64,000 bases of DNA from NCBI RefSeq assembly GCF_028649535.1, contig NZ_JAQSJE010000011.1:1-64000 (forward strand), read 5' to 3'. The notes beneath the pieces are model-generated. The model was not told where the DNA came from, did not search any database, and worked only from the letters and a program-made list of their open reading frames with translations. The DNA is from Mannheimia cairinae. GTDB taxonomy: Bacteria > Pseudomonadota > Gammaproteobacteria > Enterobacterales > Pasteurellaceae. A program made the translations under genes and the position numbers. Shown one piece after another: positions 35,227-43,726 of the stretch (positions are counted from its first letter, which is position 1; every line of letters begins with the position of its first letter).

Positions 35227-36687
35227 TTAAATCATCGCTTTAAGTGCTTCTGTTAGCTTTTGGTAACGCTGATATTTCGCCTGGTAAGCTTCATAATTTG
35301 CTTTATTCGGTTCAAACACTTGCATTTCCGCATTTAAAGCCTGAACTTGGCTAATATCTAAACCGACACCTTGCATCGCCATTAATGCCGCACCTAAGCA
35401 ACCTGTTTCTTCTACTTGTGGAATTTCTAAACGCATTCCCGTTAGGTCTGCCAACATTTGCATCCAAACCTCTGATTTAACCGGCCCACCTGTTACACGC
35501 AATACATTGGTTTTTGGAAAACGAATAAACATACGGTTTAAATGTGTCATTAAGCTAAATAAAACACCTTCGTAAATAGCTTGTAGCAGGTGCATTTGTG
35601 TGTGATAAGACTGCATACCGTAAAAGCTTGCTTGCATTCCTAACCCAGCATTAGAGCCATAAAGGAAAGGGACAAACAATACTGAACTACCTGCTGGAGG
35701 CAGGGTTGCTATGCCTTCATTAATCTCTTGGTAACTTAAATTGCTCCATTGTTTCACAAACCATTCAAGGTTGCCTGCTGAAGTGGGGCTGGCTTCGTGT
35801 ACAATAAATTTTCCAGCTTCGGCATAACGCCCATACACAAAAGGGAGTTCTTGGGTTTGATCGATATAGTCTGTAATTCCACTTACTACCGACCAAGTAC
35901 CTAATACCGCATTAAGCTTGGTTTCATCTTCTAAGCCTGCACAACGTGCGGTGGAAACCACATCAAATAGTCCTCCAACAACTGGGGTACCTACCGCTAA
36001 GCCCGTTAGTTTTGCAGCATTTTCCGTCACATAGCCTGCGATCTTATTTGGCTCAATCACAGGAGGTAGCTTATCCAGAATATCTGGCATTCCTAGTAGA
36101 TCCGCCAATGTCTGATCATATTTTCCTGTTGCCATATTATAGAGATTGGATTCCGAAATATTGGATTCTTCGCAATGCAATTCTCCCGTTAAACAAAAAC
36201 GTAAATAGTCGTGCGACATCAAAACAGAACCAATTTGAGCATAACGCTCAGGTTCATTTTGTTGAACCCATTTTAGAATAGAAACAGGGTGTCCCGTCCA
36301 TAAGGTTTGGCGGGTAATAGAGTATAATTTTTGCGGGATCCCTTCGGATTGCCACTGTTTTACAATCTCAAGCGAGCGTTGATCTGAGGATAAAATTGCT
36401 CTTCCAAGAGGCTTATTTTGTTTATCTAATAAAAATGCTCCTTTCCCCTGAGCAGAAATTCCTACACCTTTAATTGCTGAAGGCTTAATTTGGCTCTTTT
36501 CAATGGTTAAACGCACAACTTCGGCACAGATAGCCCACAGCTGCTGCATATCACGCTCTGCATAGCCTGCAGTTTCACTAATAACAGAGACATTTTCCCG
36601 ATGAAGGGAATGCAAATTGCCCAGCTCATCAAAAAGAGCAGCTTTAATAAAGGTACCGCCACAATCAATGCCAAGAGTGTAGTTCAT
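35227..36687 (-). CDS. lyxK: L-xylulose / 3-keto-L-gulonate kinase LyxK
   Basis: A 486-residue FGGY-family kinase. The N-terminal phosphate loop is GIDCGGTFIKAALFD, with GISAQGKGAFLLDKQNKPLG, SITRQTLWTGHPVS, ESNISESNLYNM, GGLFDVVSTARCAG and C-terminal RVTGGPVKSEVWMQMLAD. These are very close to E. coli LyxK (SgbK), which phosphorylates L-xylulose and, in the yia-sgb pathway, is thought to phosphorylate 3-keto-L-gulonate. It is the last gene of the long yia operon and should feed UlaD. AAAGGAAA precedes the start. Confidence 0.94.
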   Translation of the reverse strand: MNYTLGIDCGGTFIKAALFDELGNLHSLHRENVSVISETAGYAERDMQQLWAICAEVVRLTIEKSQIKPSAIKGVGISAQGKGAFLLDKQNKPLGRAILSSDQRSLEIVKQWQSEGIPQKLYSITRQTLWTGHPVSILKWVQQNEPERYAQIGSVLMSHDYLRFCLTGELHCEESNISESNLYNMATGKYDQTLADLLGMPDILDKLPPVIEPNKIAGYVTENAAKLTGLAVGTPVVGGLFDVVSTARCAGLEDETKLNAVLGTWSVVSGITDYIDQTQELPFVYGRYAEAGKFIVHEASPTSAGNLEWFVKQWSNLSYQEINEGIATLPPAGSSVLFVPFLYGSNAGLGMQASFYGMQSYHTQMHLLQAIYEGVLFSLMTHLNRMFIRFPKTNVLRVTGGPVKSEVWMQMLADLTGMRLEIPQVEETGCLGAALMAMQGVGLDISQVQALNAEMQVFEPNKANYEAYQAKYQRYQKLTEALKAMI

Positions 36688-36706
36688 AATATTATTTCCT
36701 TTGTTT

Positions 36707-37597
36707 TTATTTCATTTTTAATCGATAAAGACTATTTGAACATGTAATAAATAGTGTTTGTTCATCATTACCAAATGCACAGTTTGACGTTGGTTTACCG
36801 AGTATAAAACGGCCTAATTCCGTACCATCTGGCAATAATGCAATGATTCCATTTTCGCAAGAACAGAAAATAACGCCATTACGTTTAATTCTAAAACCAT
36901 CTGGAATACCTGGCGAAATTTCAGTAACATCTCGGCGATTTTTCAATTTACAGCCATCTACATCAAACACAACTAAATGATGCAATCCATCATCATTAAA
37001 TTCTACACTTGACATATCCGCCACATAAAGTTGTTTTTCATCAGGCGAAAATGCTAAGCCGTTTGGTCGCATCGTATTAAAAGTGGCAATATTTAACTTT
37101 TCTGTTTTTGGGTTAAAACAATAAACATAGCAACCAATGATTTCACTTGGTGATTGCTTTCCCTCATTGTCAGATAAAATCCCATATGGTGGGTCGGTAA
37201 ACCAAATCGTGCCATCCGATTTTACCACCACATCATTCGGCGAGTTTAAACGTTTTCCATCTAATTGACCAACTAAAAAGCGATACTCTCCATTAGGGGT
37301 TGTTAAACTAATACCACGATTGCCATGTTCACAGGTAATTAAATTATCTTCTGCATCAATGGCATTTCCATTAGAAAAATAGGATGGCTGACGAAAAACT
37401 TGAGTACCTTCTGCTTCCGTCCAGCGATACATTGTACAGCCTTTCACATCGCTAAAATACAATGCTTGTTGAGCATTACTCCATGCAGGGCCCTCAGCCC
37501 AAATTGCACCATCAAACAACTCTTCAATTTCAAAAAAACTTCCAACCAACTCGTTAAAACGAGTATCCGATATTTGTGGAATAAATGAATGACTCAT
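36707..37597 (-). CDS. SMP-30/gluconolactonase family lactonase
   Basis: A 296-residue six-bladed beta-propeller lactonase with no signal peptide, so probably cytoplasmic. Metal-site motifs are AEGPAW (Glu), LNSPNDVVVKSDGTIWFTDPPYG (Asn) and NGLAFSPDEKQLYVADMSS (Asp). The family opens aldonolactones such as gluconolactone or L-gulonolactone. Placed between the sugar ABC importer and lyxK, it may hydrolyse a lactone brought in by that importer; the substrate is inferred, not shown. Confidence 0.88.
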   Translation of the reverse strand: MSHSFIPQISDTRFNELVGSFFEIEELFDGAIWAEGPAWSNAQQALYFSDVKGCTMYRWTEAEGTQVFRQPSYFSNGNAIDAEDNLITCEHGNRGISLTTPNGEYRFLVGQLDGKRLNSPNDVVVKSDGTIWFTDPPYGILSDNEGKQSPSEIIGCYVYCFNPKTEKLNIATFNTMRPNGLAFSPDEKQLYVADMSSVEFNDDGLHHLVVFDVDGCKLKNRRDVTEISPGIPDGFRIKRNGVIFCSCENGIIALLPDGTELGRFILGKPTSNCAFGNDEQTLFITCSNSLYRLKMK

Positions 37598-37666
37598 GTG
37601 TTATAGGCTCCGTTTTGCTATAACTATAAAATTAGAAAATTATATAATTTCTATTGAATAGAATTT

Positions 37667-37719
37667 GCAAGCGGTCAGATTTCGCAAAAAAGTTGGATTT
37701 ACCAAATCTAACCGCTTGT
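37667..37719. terminator. Paired uptake sequences between the sugar-binding protein and lactonase genes
   Basis: GCAAGCGGTCAGATTT and AAATCTAACCGCTTGT form a stem of about 14 bp. Placed after an abundant binding-protein gene, it may attenuate read-through or protect the message's 3' end. Confidence 0.6.
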
Positions 37720-37726
37720 AATAAGG

Positions 37727-38836
37727 TTACTTCACGCCCCAAATTGCTTTATAAGCATCTTTATAACCATTTTGTGGATCATAAAGATTCTTATCGCCAC
37801 CATCAAAAGCAACATTCTCTTTAGTAACTAAATGTGCAGGAGTTACATAACCTGATGCTTTTTCATTGGCAAATGCACGGTTAAGTTCATCAACTAACTG
37901 CCAACCGTGTAAGTTAAGTGGCTCTGGTACTGTCGCAAACTGTTTATCGCCTGAACGAATACGTTGGTAAGCCGTTACTGAGCCATCGCCTGCAGAAATG
38001 CTCAATGGTTTATCTTTATTTGCCGTACGTAATGACGGTGCCATAAAGTCAAAATAGAGATCGTTAATCGCTAATGCATATTCTAAGTCATCGCCATATT
38101 TTTGTAATAAATTGAACGTTAAGTTCGGCATACGGCTTGAAGTGTCAGCAAGTGGAGTATCAATAAACTCTAATACCTTACACTCTTTACATTTTTCAAT
38201 CACTTCCTTCATCACATTTGCTTTACGTAATGCAATTTCATAAAGTGAATCGGTCAAAATAATCGCTTTTGCTTTACCATTTGATTCTGCAACAGCAAGC
38301 ATTGCCGATAAACGTGCAATTTCATCAGAATCAGAAGTTACATTATAGAAAATGCCATATTTTTCAATCGCACCTGGTTCTGGTGTCGCATGCCATGCCG
38401 CTAATGTAATGCCATTTTTAGTCGCTTTTTGTAATGGAATTCTTGCTACATTTGGATTCCAACCACCAATAACAATCGCATCAGGCTTACGAGCGATTGC
38501 TTGATTCAATGCTGCAAGTTGGTTATTTACTGTACCAGCACCATCTAATACGTCTAATTTCCACCCTGTTACACCAACAGCTTCTTTCATACCATCAATA
38601 ACACCTAAGACACCACCATTTTTCATATCAGATGCAATGAAAATAACTGTTTTTTCTTTTTGTAATTGAGGTCCTGTTGTTGGGCCATCCCATTTTTCCT
38701 GCTTTGCAGTTGCTGCAGCAACAAATTGTTTAGCTTCTTGAACGAAAGGATCTTCGCTCGCAAAAGCACTGCTACCGAAAGTAACCGCTGTGAATGCTGC
38801 AAGAGCAGTTAAAGTAGTACGAAAGGTATTTTTCAT
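37727..38836 (-). CDS. Ribose-type sugar ABC transporter binding protein
   Basis: A 369-residue periplasmic protein of the type I (RbsB/PBP1) fold. The signal peptide ends SSAFA. EKTVIFIASDMKNGGVLGVIDGMKEA, PDAIVIGGWNP and YALAINDLYFDFMAPSL follow the family pattern. It has a cysteine pair (CKECK) that could form a disulfide. Start ATG 38836 has GAGGA seven bases upstream; the codon at 38842 is TTG. The ligand is unknown; operon context suggests a pentose, ketose or aldonate. Confidence 0.85.
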   Translation of the reverse strand: MKNTFRTTLTALAAFTAVTFGSSAFASEDPFVQEAKQFVAAATAKQEKWDGPTTGPQLQKEKTVIFIASDMKNGGVLGVIDGMKEAVGVTGWKLDVLDGAGTVNNQLAALNQAIARKPDAIVIGGWNPNVARIPLQKATKNGITLAAWHATPEPGAIEKYGIFYNVTSDSDEIARLSAMLAVAESNGKAKAIILTDSLYEIALRKANVMKEVIEKCKECKVLEFIDTPLADTSSRMPNLTFNLLQKYGDDLEYALAINDLYFDFMAPSLRTANKDKPLSISAGDGSVTAYQRIRSGDKQFATVPEPLNLHGWQLVDELNRAFANEKASGYVTPAHLVTKENVAFDGGDKNLYDPQNGYKDAYKAIWGVK

Positions 38837-38858
38837 AATCAAATCCTCTTATTTAAGG

Positions 38859-39905
38859 TTAGTTAGTTGATTTTTTCTGTACAGCTTTTTGATTTAACAA
38901 GCGTTTGCGTTGAGCATAGCCTGCGATAGTGATGGAAAGAAGCAATGTTGCCCCATTAAACAATGGCTCAACCCAGAACGCTCCACCAAATTGTTGAATA
39001 CCTGAAATCCCGATAGCTAAAATCGCAATACCAACTACGGTTCCCCAAACATTAATACGCCCTGGTCGGATGGTTGTACTACCTAAGAAGGCACCAACTA
39101 AAGCTGGAAGTAAGTAATCCATACCTACACTTGCCTGACCAACACCTTGCTGAGCAGAAATTAACACACCAGTGAAAGCTGTTAATACGCTGGAAACTAT
39201 GAAAGGAACAATAGTATATTTTTTAATATTAATACCATTTAAACGAGCAGCTGTTGGATTTGCACCTACAGCATACATTGCACGACCTGTTGGTGTGTGT
39301 TCTGTCACTAACCACATTACAATAGCAACGGCTAAAACATAAAATGCGGAGATAGGTACACCAAACACCTCAGTGCTATTTAATGCAATAAATTCATCAG
39401 GTAAATCACCAACAATTTGACGCCCACCTGAGTGCCATAACGCCACAGCATAAAGCACAGTTCCTGAACCAAGGGTTGCCACAAAGCTGTCAATATCGGC
39501 TAATGCAACTAAAATGCCGTTTAGCAAACCGTAAAGCGCCGCAATGATTAATACAATCAGGATTGCCATATACCAAGAGAATCCGTATTGCACCTGTAAG
39601 GTAATCACAAGGATGTGCCATAACACAATCCCAAAACCAACATTTAAATCAATTTTACCTACAATCATTGTAGTTGTTGCCGCTAATGCGAGTAGTGCTA
39701 TTTTCGATTTACTTTCTAAGATTGCATTTAAAGTCAGCATCGAAGCAAACGATTCCGTTGTCAGTGAAAAAATGATCACCAATAACACGCAAAGCCCCAA
39801 TAAACCATAACGAGTGGACATTTGAGAGAACCACGCAATAAAGCCATCCCGTGCAATAGAAACAGGCTGTTCAAGTGCTGTAGATTTAATATTTGTTTGA
39901 GCCAT
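38859..39905 (-). CDS. Ribose-type sugar ABC transporter permease
   Basis: A 348-residue RbsC/BPD_transp_2-family permease with about ten TM segments. GKIDLNVGFGIVLWHILV, IDSFVATLGSGTVLYAVAL and GRAMYAVGANPTAARLNGINI (the cytoplasmic EAA-like loop) are diagnostic. It lies between the ATPase gene and the binding-protein gene (16-base gap). GGAG precedes the start. Confidence 0.9.
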   Translation of the reverse strand: MAQTNIKSTALEQPVSIARDGFIAWFSQMSTRYGLLGLCVLLVIIFSLTTESFASMLTLNAILESKSKIALLALAATTTMIVGKIDLNVGFGIVLWHILVITLQVQYGFSWYMAILIVLIIAALYGLLNGILVALADIDSFVATLGSGTVLYAVALWHSGGRQIVGDLPDEFIALNSTEVFGVPISAFYVLAVAIVMWLVTEHTPTGRAMYAVGANPTAARLNGINIKKYTIVPFIVSSVLTAFTGVLISAQQGVGQASVGMDYLLPALVGAFLGSTTIRPGRINVWGTVVGIAILAIGISGIQQFGGAFWVEPLFNGATLLLSITIAGYAQRKRLLNQKAVQKKSTN

Positions 39906-39993
39906 AAATTACTCCAGTTAAATGTTATTGTTCTCTGTCACACTTATAAAGCAACAGAGGCAAGCTATCTATTTTTTACAAAAGACTCGCTTA

Positions 39994-41499
39994 TTATCCT
40001 TGTTTAGATTTACTATCAGATGCAAGAGCTAGTAAGTTAGCAAAACTAACGTCCTCATTTATTAGCTCTCCTGCAATTTCACCTCTATTGAATACTAACG
40101 CTCGATTACATAAATGAGCGATCTCTTCAAAATCTGTCGAAATCACAATAATAGCTATTCCCTCAGCAAGCGCCTTGTTAAGTAAGTCATAAATCTCGGC
40201 TCTTGCACCTACATCTACACCTGCAGTCGGATCTTCTAAAATCAGTATTGGGGTATTAAGATGCATCCAGCGTGCCAACACAATTTTTTGTTGATTCCCT
40301 CCTGATAATGCACTTGCATCAATAAACAAATTTTTAGGACGAATATCAAATAATTGGAATTTATACCAACTTTCTCCCCATTCCTCACGGCGAGAATAGC
40401 GTTTTAATGCAGAATGCCCACTTAATGCAGGGTTGATAAATAAGTTTTCGCTAGTTGTCATCGACATAAAGACACTTTCACGTGTACGATCTCCTGCAAC
40501 TAAAGCAATTCCTTTATGAATCGCATCTTGTGGATCTTTTGCTGAATAAGGCTGATTAGCTAAACGAATTTCGCCTTGATCTAAAGTCCTCTCACCAAAT
40601 AGTAAACGACCAATTTCCTCTTGTCCTGCTCCACGCAATCCGGCCAGAGCTATCATTTCACCTTTGTGTAATTTGAAATGAACAGGGCCGGTATCGCCAA
40701 CAACAACATTTTCTAACGAAAGAATTTCTGGCGTGCCAGTTGGTAAATCAACACGTTGTCTTCCACGACTTTCTTCCCCAACAATAGCTTTTACTAGACC
40801 TTTTACATCATAGAGCGTGGTTTGACCTTCTGCGACAGGGAATCCATCTCTCATAACAAGGATACGGTCTGAGATTGCAATAACTTCATCTAATCGATGC
40901 GTTACATAAATCATTCCTACGCCTTGATCACGTAAACGATTTAAAACCGTAAATAAGTGTTCCACATCAGAAGCTGGAAGAGAGGCAGTTGGTTCATCTA
41001 ATACCAAAATTTCTGCATTAACAGCAATAGCACGAGCAATAGCAAGTAGTGCTTTTTCAGTACGGCTTAAATCGAAAACTCTCGTATCAGCCGAAAGCTT
41101 GATACCAACAAAATCTAATGCTTTTTGCGATTGTTCTCGAACTTTTGCCCAATCAATTAACCCGAACCGACGGGGAAAGCCCATTACAAATGCCATATTT
41201 TCAGCAATAGTCATCCATTCAATCAATCCTAAATCTTGGTGAATGAAGGCTATTGGCTTTTTATTCCCTTTCTCAAGGGCCTGAGCTGATTGGATTTTTT
41301 GGTTATGAAATAAAATCTCACCTTCATCACGGTCGTAAATACCAGCAAGAATTTTAATAAGAGTAGACTTTCCAGCCCCATTTTCTCCAAGCAGTGCAAC
41401 TATTTCTCCTGGATGGATATCAAGGCTGACATCATTCACCGCAGTATGGCTACCAAAGCGTTTGATGATATGTTGTAAACTTAAAATGGGTTGTGACAT
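39994..41499 (-). CDS. Ribose-type sugar ABC transporter ATPase (double NBD)
   Basis: A 501-residue RbsA/MglA-type protein with two nucleotide-binding domains. NBD1 has Walker A GENGAGKST and Walker B ILVLDEPTASLP, but its signature FDLSRTEKALLAIARA departs from LSGGQ. NBD2 lacks a full Walker A (GLRGAGQEEIG), keeps ALSGGNQQKIVLARWM and LILEDPTAGVDVG. Degeneracy of one half is common in this family. Binding protein and permease follow in the same operon. Confidence 0.92.
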   Translation of the reverse strand: MSQPILSLQHIIKRFGSHTAVNDVSLDIHPGEIVALLGENGAGKSTLIKILAGIYDRDEGEILFHNQKIQSAQALEKGNKKPIAFIHQDLGLIEWMTIAENMAFVMGFPRRFGLIDWAKVREQSQKALDFVGIKLSADTRVFDLSRTEKALLAIARAIAVNAEILVLDEPTASLPASDVEHLFTVLNRLRDQGVGMIYVTHRLDEVIAISDRILVMRDGFPVAEGQTTLYDVKGLVKAIVGEESRGRQRVDLPTGTPEILSLENVVVGDTGPVHFKLHKGEMIALAGLRGAGQEEIGRLLFGERTLDQGEIRLANQPYSAKDPQDAIHKGIALVAGDRTRESVFMSMTTSENLFINPALSGHSALKRYSRREEWGESWYKFQLFDIRPKNLFIDASALSGGNQQKIVLARWMHLNTPILILEDPTAGVDVGARAEIYDLLNKALAEGIAIIVISTDFEEIAHLCNRALVFNRGEIAGELINEDVSFANLLALASDSKSKQG

Positions 41500-41550
41500 T
41501 GCTCACCCCTTATATAGAAATATTTCGGCAAATAATTATAAAAATGCAAT

Positions 41551-41582
41551 CTTAATAGATGTGTATACACACACCTATTAAG
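41551..41582. other. Nested palindrome between yiaO-like and sugar ATPase genes
   Basis: CTTAATAG (41551-41558) and CTATTAAG (41575-41582) enclose TGTGTATACACA, itself palindromic. There is no T-run. It could be an operator or mRNA processing hairpin separating the TRAP part from the ABC part of the operon. Confidence 0.5.
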
Positions 41583-41596
41583 TAACCATCTATCAA

Positions 41597-42580
41597 TTAT
41601 TTAGCTAACTTATCAATCGCATCCACTAAATCCGCCCCGTTTTTCTCAATAAAGGCTTTTCGAGTGTCACTCGATACTGCATTTTTAAATGGTGTGGTAT
41701 CTAAATTATCTACAAATTCAATCCCTGCTTTTTTCAGCGATTCAATAATAGTTTGCTCATTCTCTAAATTAAGCTGACGTTGATATTTTCCTGCTTCAAC
41801 AGCAGCATCTGTAATCGCTTTTTGCTGTTCCGCTGAAAGTGCATCAAATTTAGCTTTATTCATTACCACAATTAATGGTGTGTAGCCGTGGTTAGTAAAG
41901 CTGAAGTATTTCTGTACTTCATACAATTTTGCCGACCAGAAAATACCAATTGGGTGTTCCTGAGCATCTACTGCTTTTGTTTCAAGGGCTGTATAAAGCT
42001 CAGAAAGAGGCATTGGCACAGGGTTTGCCCCTAAAATAGAAAACGCTTGAATATACATTGGGTTTTGATTGGTGCGAATTTTTAACCCTTTAATATCTTC
42101 AGGTTTAGTAATTGGCTGTTTAGAATTTGAGAATGCTCTAAAACCAACCTCCCAGAACGCTAAACCTTTTAAACCTTGTTCCTCAAGCGATTTTAATAAA
42201 CCTTGTCCAATTTCACCATCTAACGCTGCATAAGCATGGTCACGATCTTTAAAAATAAACGGAATATCAATAACATTTAGTTGTGGCACTAAGCCGGTGA
42301 AGTTTGAAGAACTCGACATTGCTAAGTCGATAGTACCACCACGCACACCACTAATTGCAGTTTGAGCATTACCAAGCGTACTATCTGCAAATAAGCTTAA
42401 CTTAAGCGATTTTGCTGATTTTTCTTGTAATAAATCATTAAATTTTTTAGCCGCAATATGCTGAGTATCAGAGCGAGGTGCTTCATAAGCAAAGCGAAAA
42501 GAGGTTTGAGCATGTGCAGTGGCAAAAATAGAAAAACTAGCAACTAATGCAGCAACAGTTTTGAGATTGAAGAGTTTCAT
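41597..42580 (-). CDS. yiaO: TRAP transporter binding protein YiaO, second copy
   Basis: A 327-residue DctP-family periplasmic binding protein. The signal peptide ends TAHA; FADSTLGNAQ, VRGGTIDLAMS, LKIRTNQNPMYIQAF (carboxylate-binding Arg), ALETKAVDAQEHP and NHGYTPLIVVMNKAKFD match E. coli YiaO, which binds 2,3-diketo-L-gulonate. It is clearly paralogous to its neighbour at 42646-43632, differing mostly in the signal peptide and C-terminal third. AGGAGA precedes the start. It may bind a related ligand or increase dosage. Confidence 0.92.
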   Translation of the reverse strand: MKLFNLKTVAALVASFSIFATAHAQTSFRFAYEAPRSDTQHIAAKKFNDLLQEKSAKSLKLSLFADSTLGNAQTAISGVRGGTIDLAMSSSSNFTGLVPQLNVIDIPFIFKDRDHAYAALDGEIGQGLLKSLEEQGLKGLAFWEVGFRAFSNSKQPITKPEDIKGLKIRTNQNPMYIQAFSILGANPVPMPLSELYTALETKAVDAQEHPIGIFWSAKLYEVQKYFSFTNHGYTPLIVVMNKAKFDALSAEQQKAITDAAVEAGKYQRQLNLENEQTIIESLKKAGIEFVDNLDTTPFKNAVSSDTRKAFIEKNGADLVDAIDKLAK

Positions 42581-42606
42581 AATATTCTCCTACATTGATG
42601 TAGAAA

Positions 42607-42627
42607 CTCCCTCCGAAAAGGAGGGAG
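42607..42627 (-). terminator. Hairpin between the two yiaO copies
   Basis: CTCCCTCC (42607-42614) and GGAGGGAG (42620-42627) form an 8-bp GC-rich stem with a 5-base loop. On the minus strand it follows the first binding-protein gene and is trailed by TTTC only. It is likely a stabilising or attenuating hairpin, common after binding-protein genes. Confidence 0.55.
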
Positions 42628-42645
42628 CTTTAATAAAAAATACGA

Positions 42646-43632
42646 TTAGTTAGCTAACGCATCTACTTGTTTTAATAATTCATCACCGTGTTTTTCAACG
42701 AATGCTTTACGAACTTCTGCCTCAATCGCAGCTTTAAACGGTGCATTATCAACTTGTTCGATCACTTCAATGCCTTGTTTACGTAATTTTTCAATGATCT
42801 CTTTTTCATTTTTCACATTTAAATCACGTTGGAATTGACCTGCTTCTTTTGCAGCTTCCACTAATGCAGTTTGAAGCTCTGGCGATAAACCGTCGAATTT
42901 CGCTTTGTTCATTACTACGATTAACGGAGTATAGCCGTGATTTGTTAAACTTAAATGTTTTTGTACTTCAAAAAGTTTAGACGACCAGAAAATACCGATT
43001 GGGTGTTCTTGAGCATCTACTGCACGAGTTTCTAATGCAGTGTAAAGCTCTGCTAATGGCATTGGCACTGGGTTACCGCCTAACAATGTAAATGCTTGAA
43101 TGTACATTGGGTTTTGGTTTGTACGTACTTTTAAGCCTTTAATATCTTCAGGTTTAGTAACTGGATGTTTAGAGTTAGAGAATGCACGGAAACCAACATC
43201 CCAGAATGCTAAGCCTTTTAAGCCTTGTGCTTCTAAATCTTTTAATAAGCCTTGACCGATTTCGCCGTCTAATACTTTGTACACGTGTTCACGATCTTTA
43301 AAGATGAACGGAATATCAATTACATTTAATTTTGGCTCTAAACCAGTGAAATTTGGCGAACCTGACATTTCAATATCAATAGTACCGCCACGTACCGCAC
43401 TAATCATTGTTTGTGCATTACCTAAAGTACTATCTGGGAATAATCTTAATTTAATTTCTCCCTTAGTTTTTTCTTTAAGTAGATCATCAAATTTTTTCGC
43501 TGCAATATGTTGGCTGTCTGAGCGAGGGGCTTCGTAACCAAAACGTAGAGAAATTTCAGCCATTGCCGAAGAACTCATTACGGCAACGCCTGCCACTAAT
43601 GCTGCTAAAGTTTTTAAATTAAAAAGTTTCAT
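42646..43632 (-). CDS. yiaO: TRAP transporter binding protein YiaO, first copy
   Basis: A 328-residue DctP-family protein with signal peptide ending SSSAMA. ISLRFGYEAPRSDSQHIAAKKFDDLL, FPDSTLGNAQTMIS, RGGTIDIEMSGSPNF and ETRAVDAQEHPIGIFW make it the closer of the two copies to E. coli YiaO (it keeps FPDSTLGNAQ, RGGTID-EMSGS and SLTNH). It delivers 2,3-diketo-L-gulonate to YiaM/YiaN. AGGAGA precedes the start. Confidence 0.94.
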   Translation of the reverse strand: MKLFNLKTLAALVAGVAVMSSSAMAEISLRFGYEAPRSDSQHIAAKKFDDLLKEKTKGEIKLRLFPDSTLGNAQTMISAVRGGTIDIEMSGSPNFTGLEPKLNVIDIPFIFKDREHVYKVLDGEIGQGLLKDLEAQGLKGLAFWDVGFRAFSNSKHPVTKPEDIKGLKVRTNQNPMYIQAFTLLGGNPVPMPLAELYTALETRAVDAQEHPIGIFWSSKLFEVQKHLSLTNHGYTPLIVVMNKAKFDGLSPELQTALVEAAKEAGQFQRDLNVKNEKEIIEKLRKQGIEVIEQVDNAPFKAAIEAEVRKAFVEKHGDELLKQVDALAN

Positions 43633-43661
43633 AGGGTTCTCCTGTGATAAAAAATGGTTTA

Positions 43662-43707
43662 TAAGCGGTCGTTTTTTGCAAACTTTTCACAATTTTTAAC
43701 CGCTTGT
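43662..43707. terminator. Paired uptake sequences between yiaN and yiaO
   Basis: AAGCGGTCGTTTTTTGCAAA (from 43663) is opposed by TTTTTAACCGCTTGT (to 43707): two inverted uptake signals that can pair, inside the operon. Possible attenuator. Confidence 0.5.
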
Positions 43708-43726
43708 CTCAGAGGTTAAGGTTACT

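Noticed and set aside
39994-41499. Degenerate Walker A in the second half of the sugar ATPase as a sign of a pseudogene
   Set aside because: Loss of consensus in one nucleotide-binding half is usual in RbsA/MglA-type ATPases; the frame is intact.
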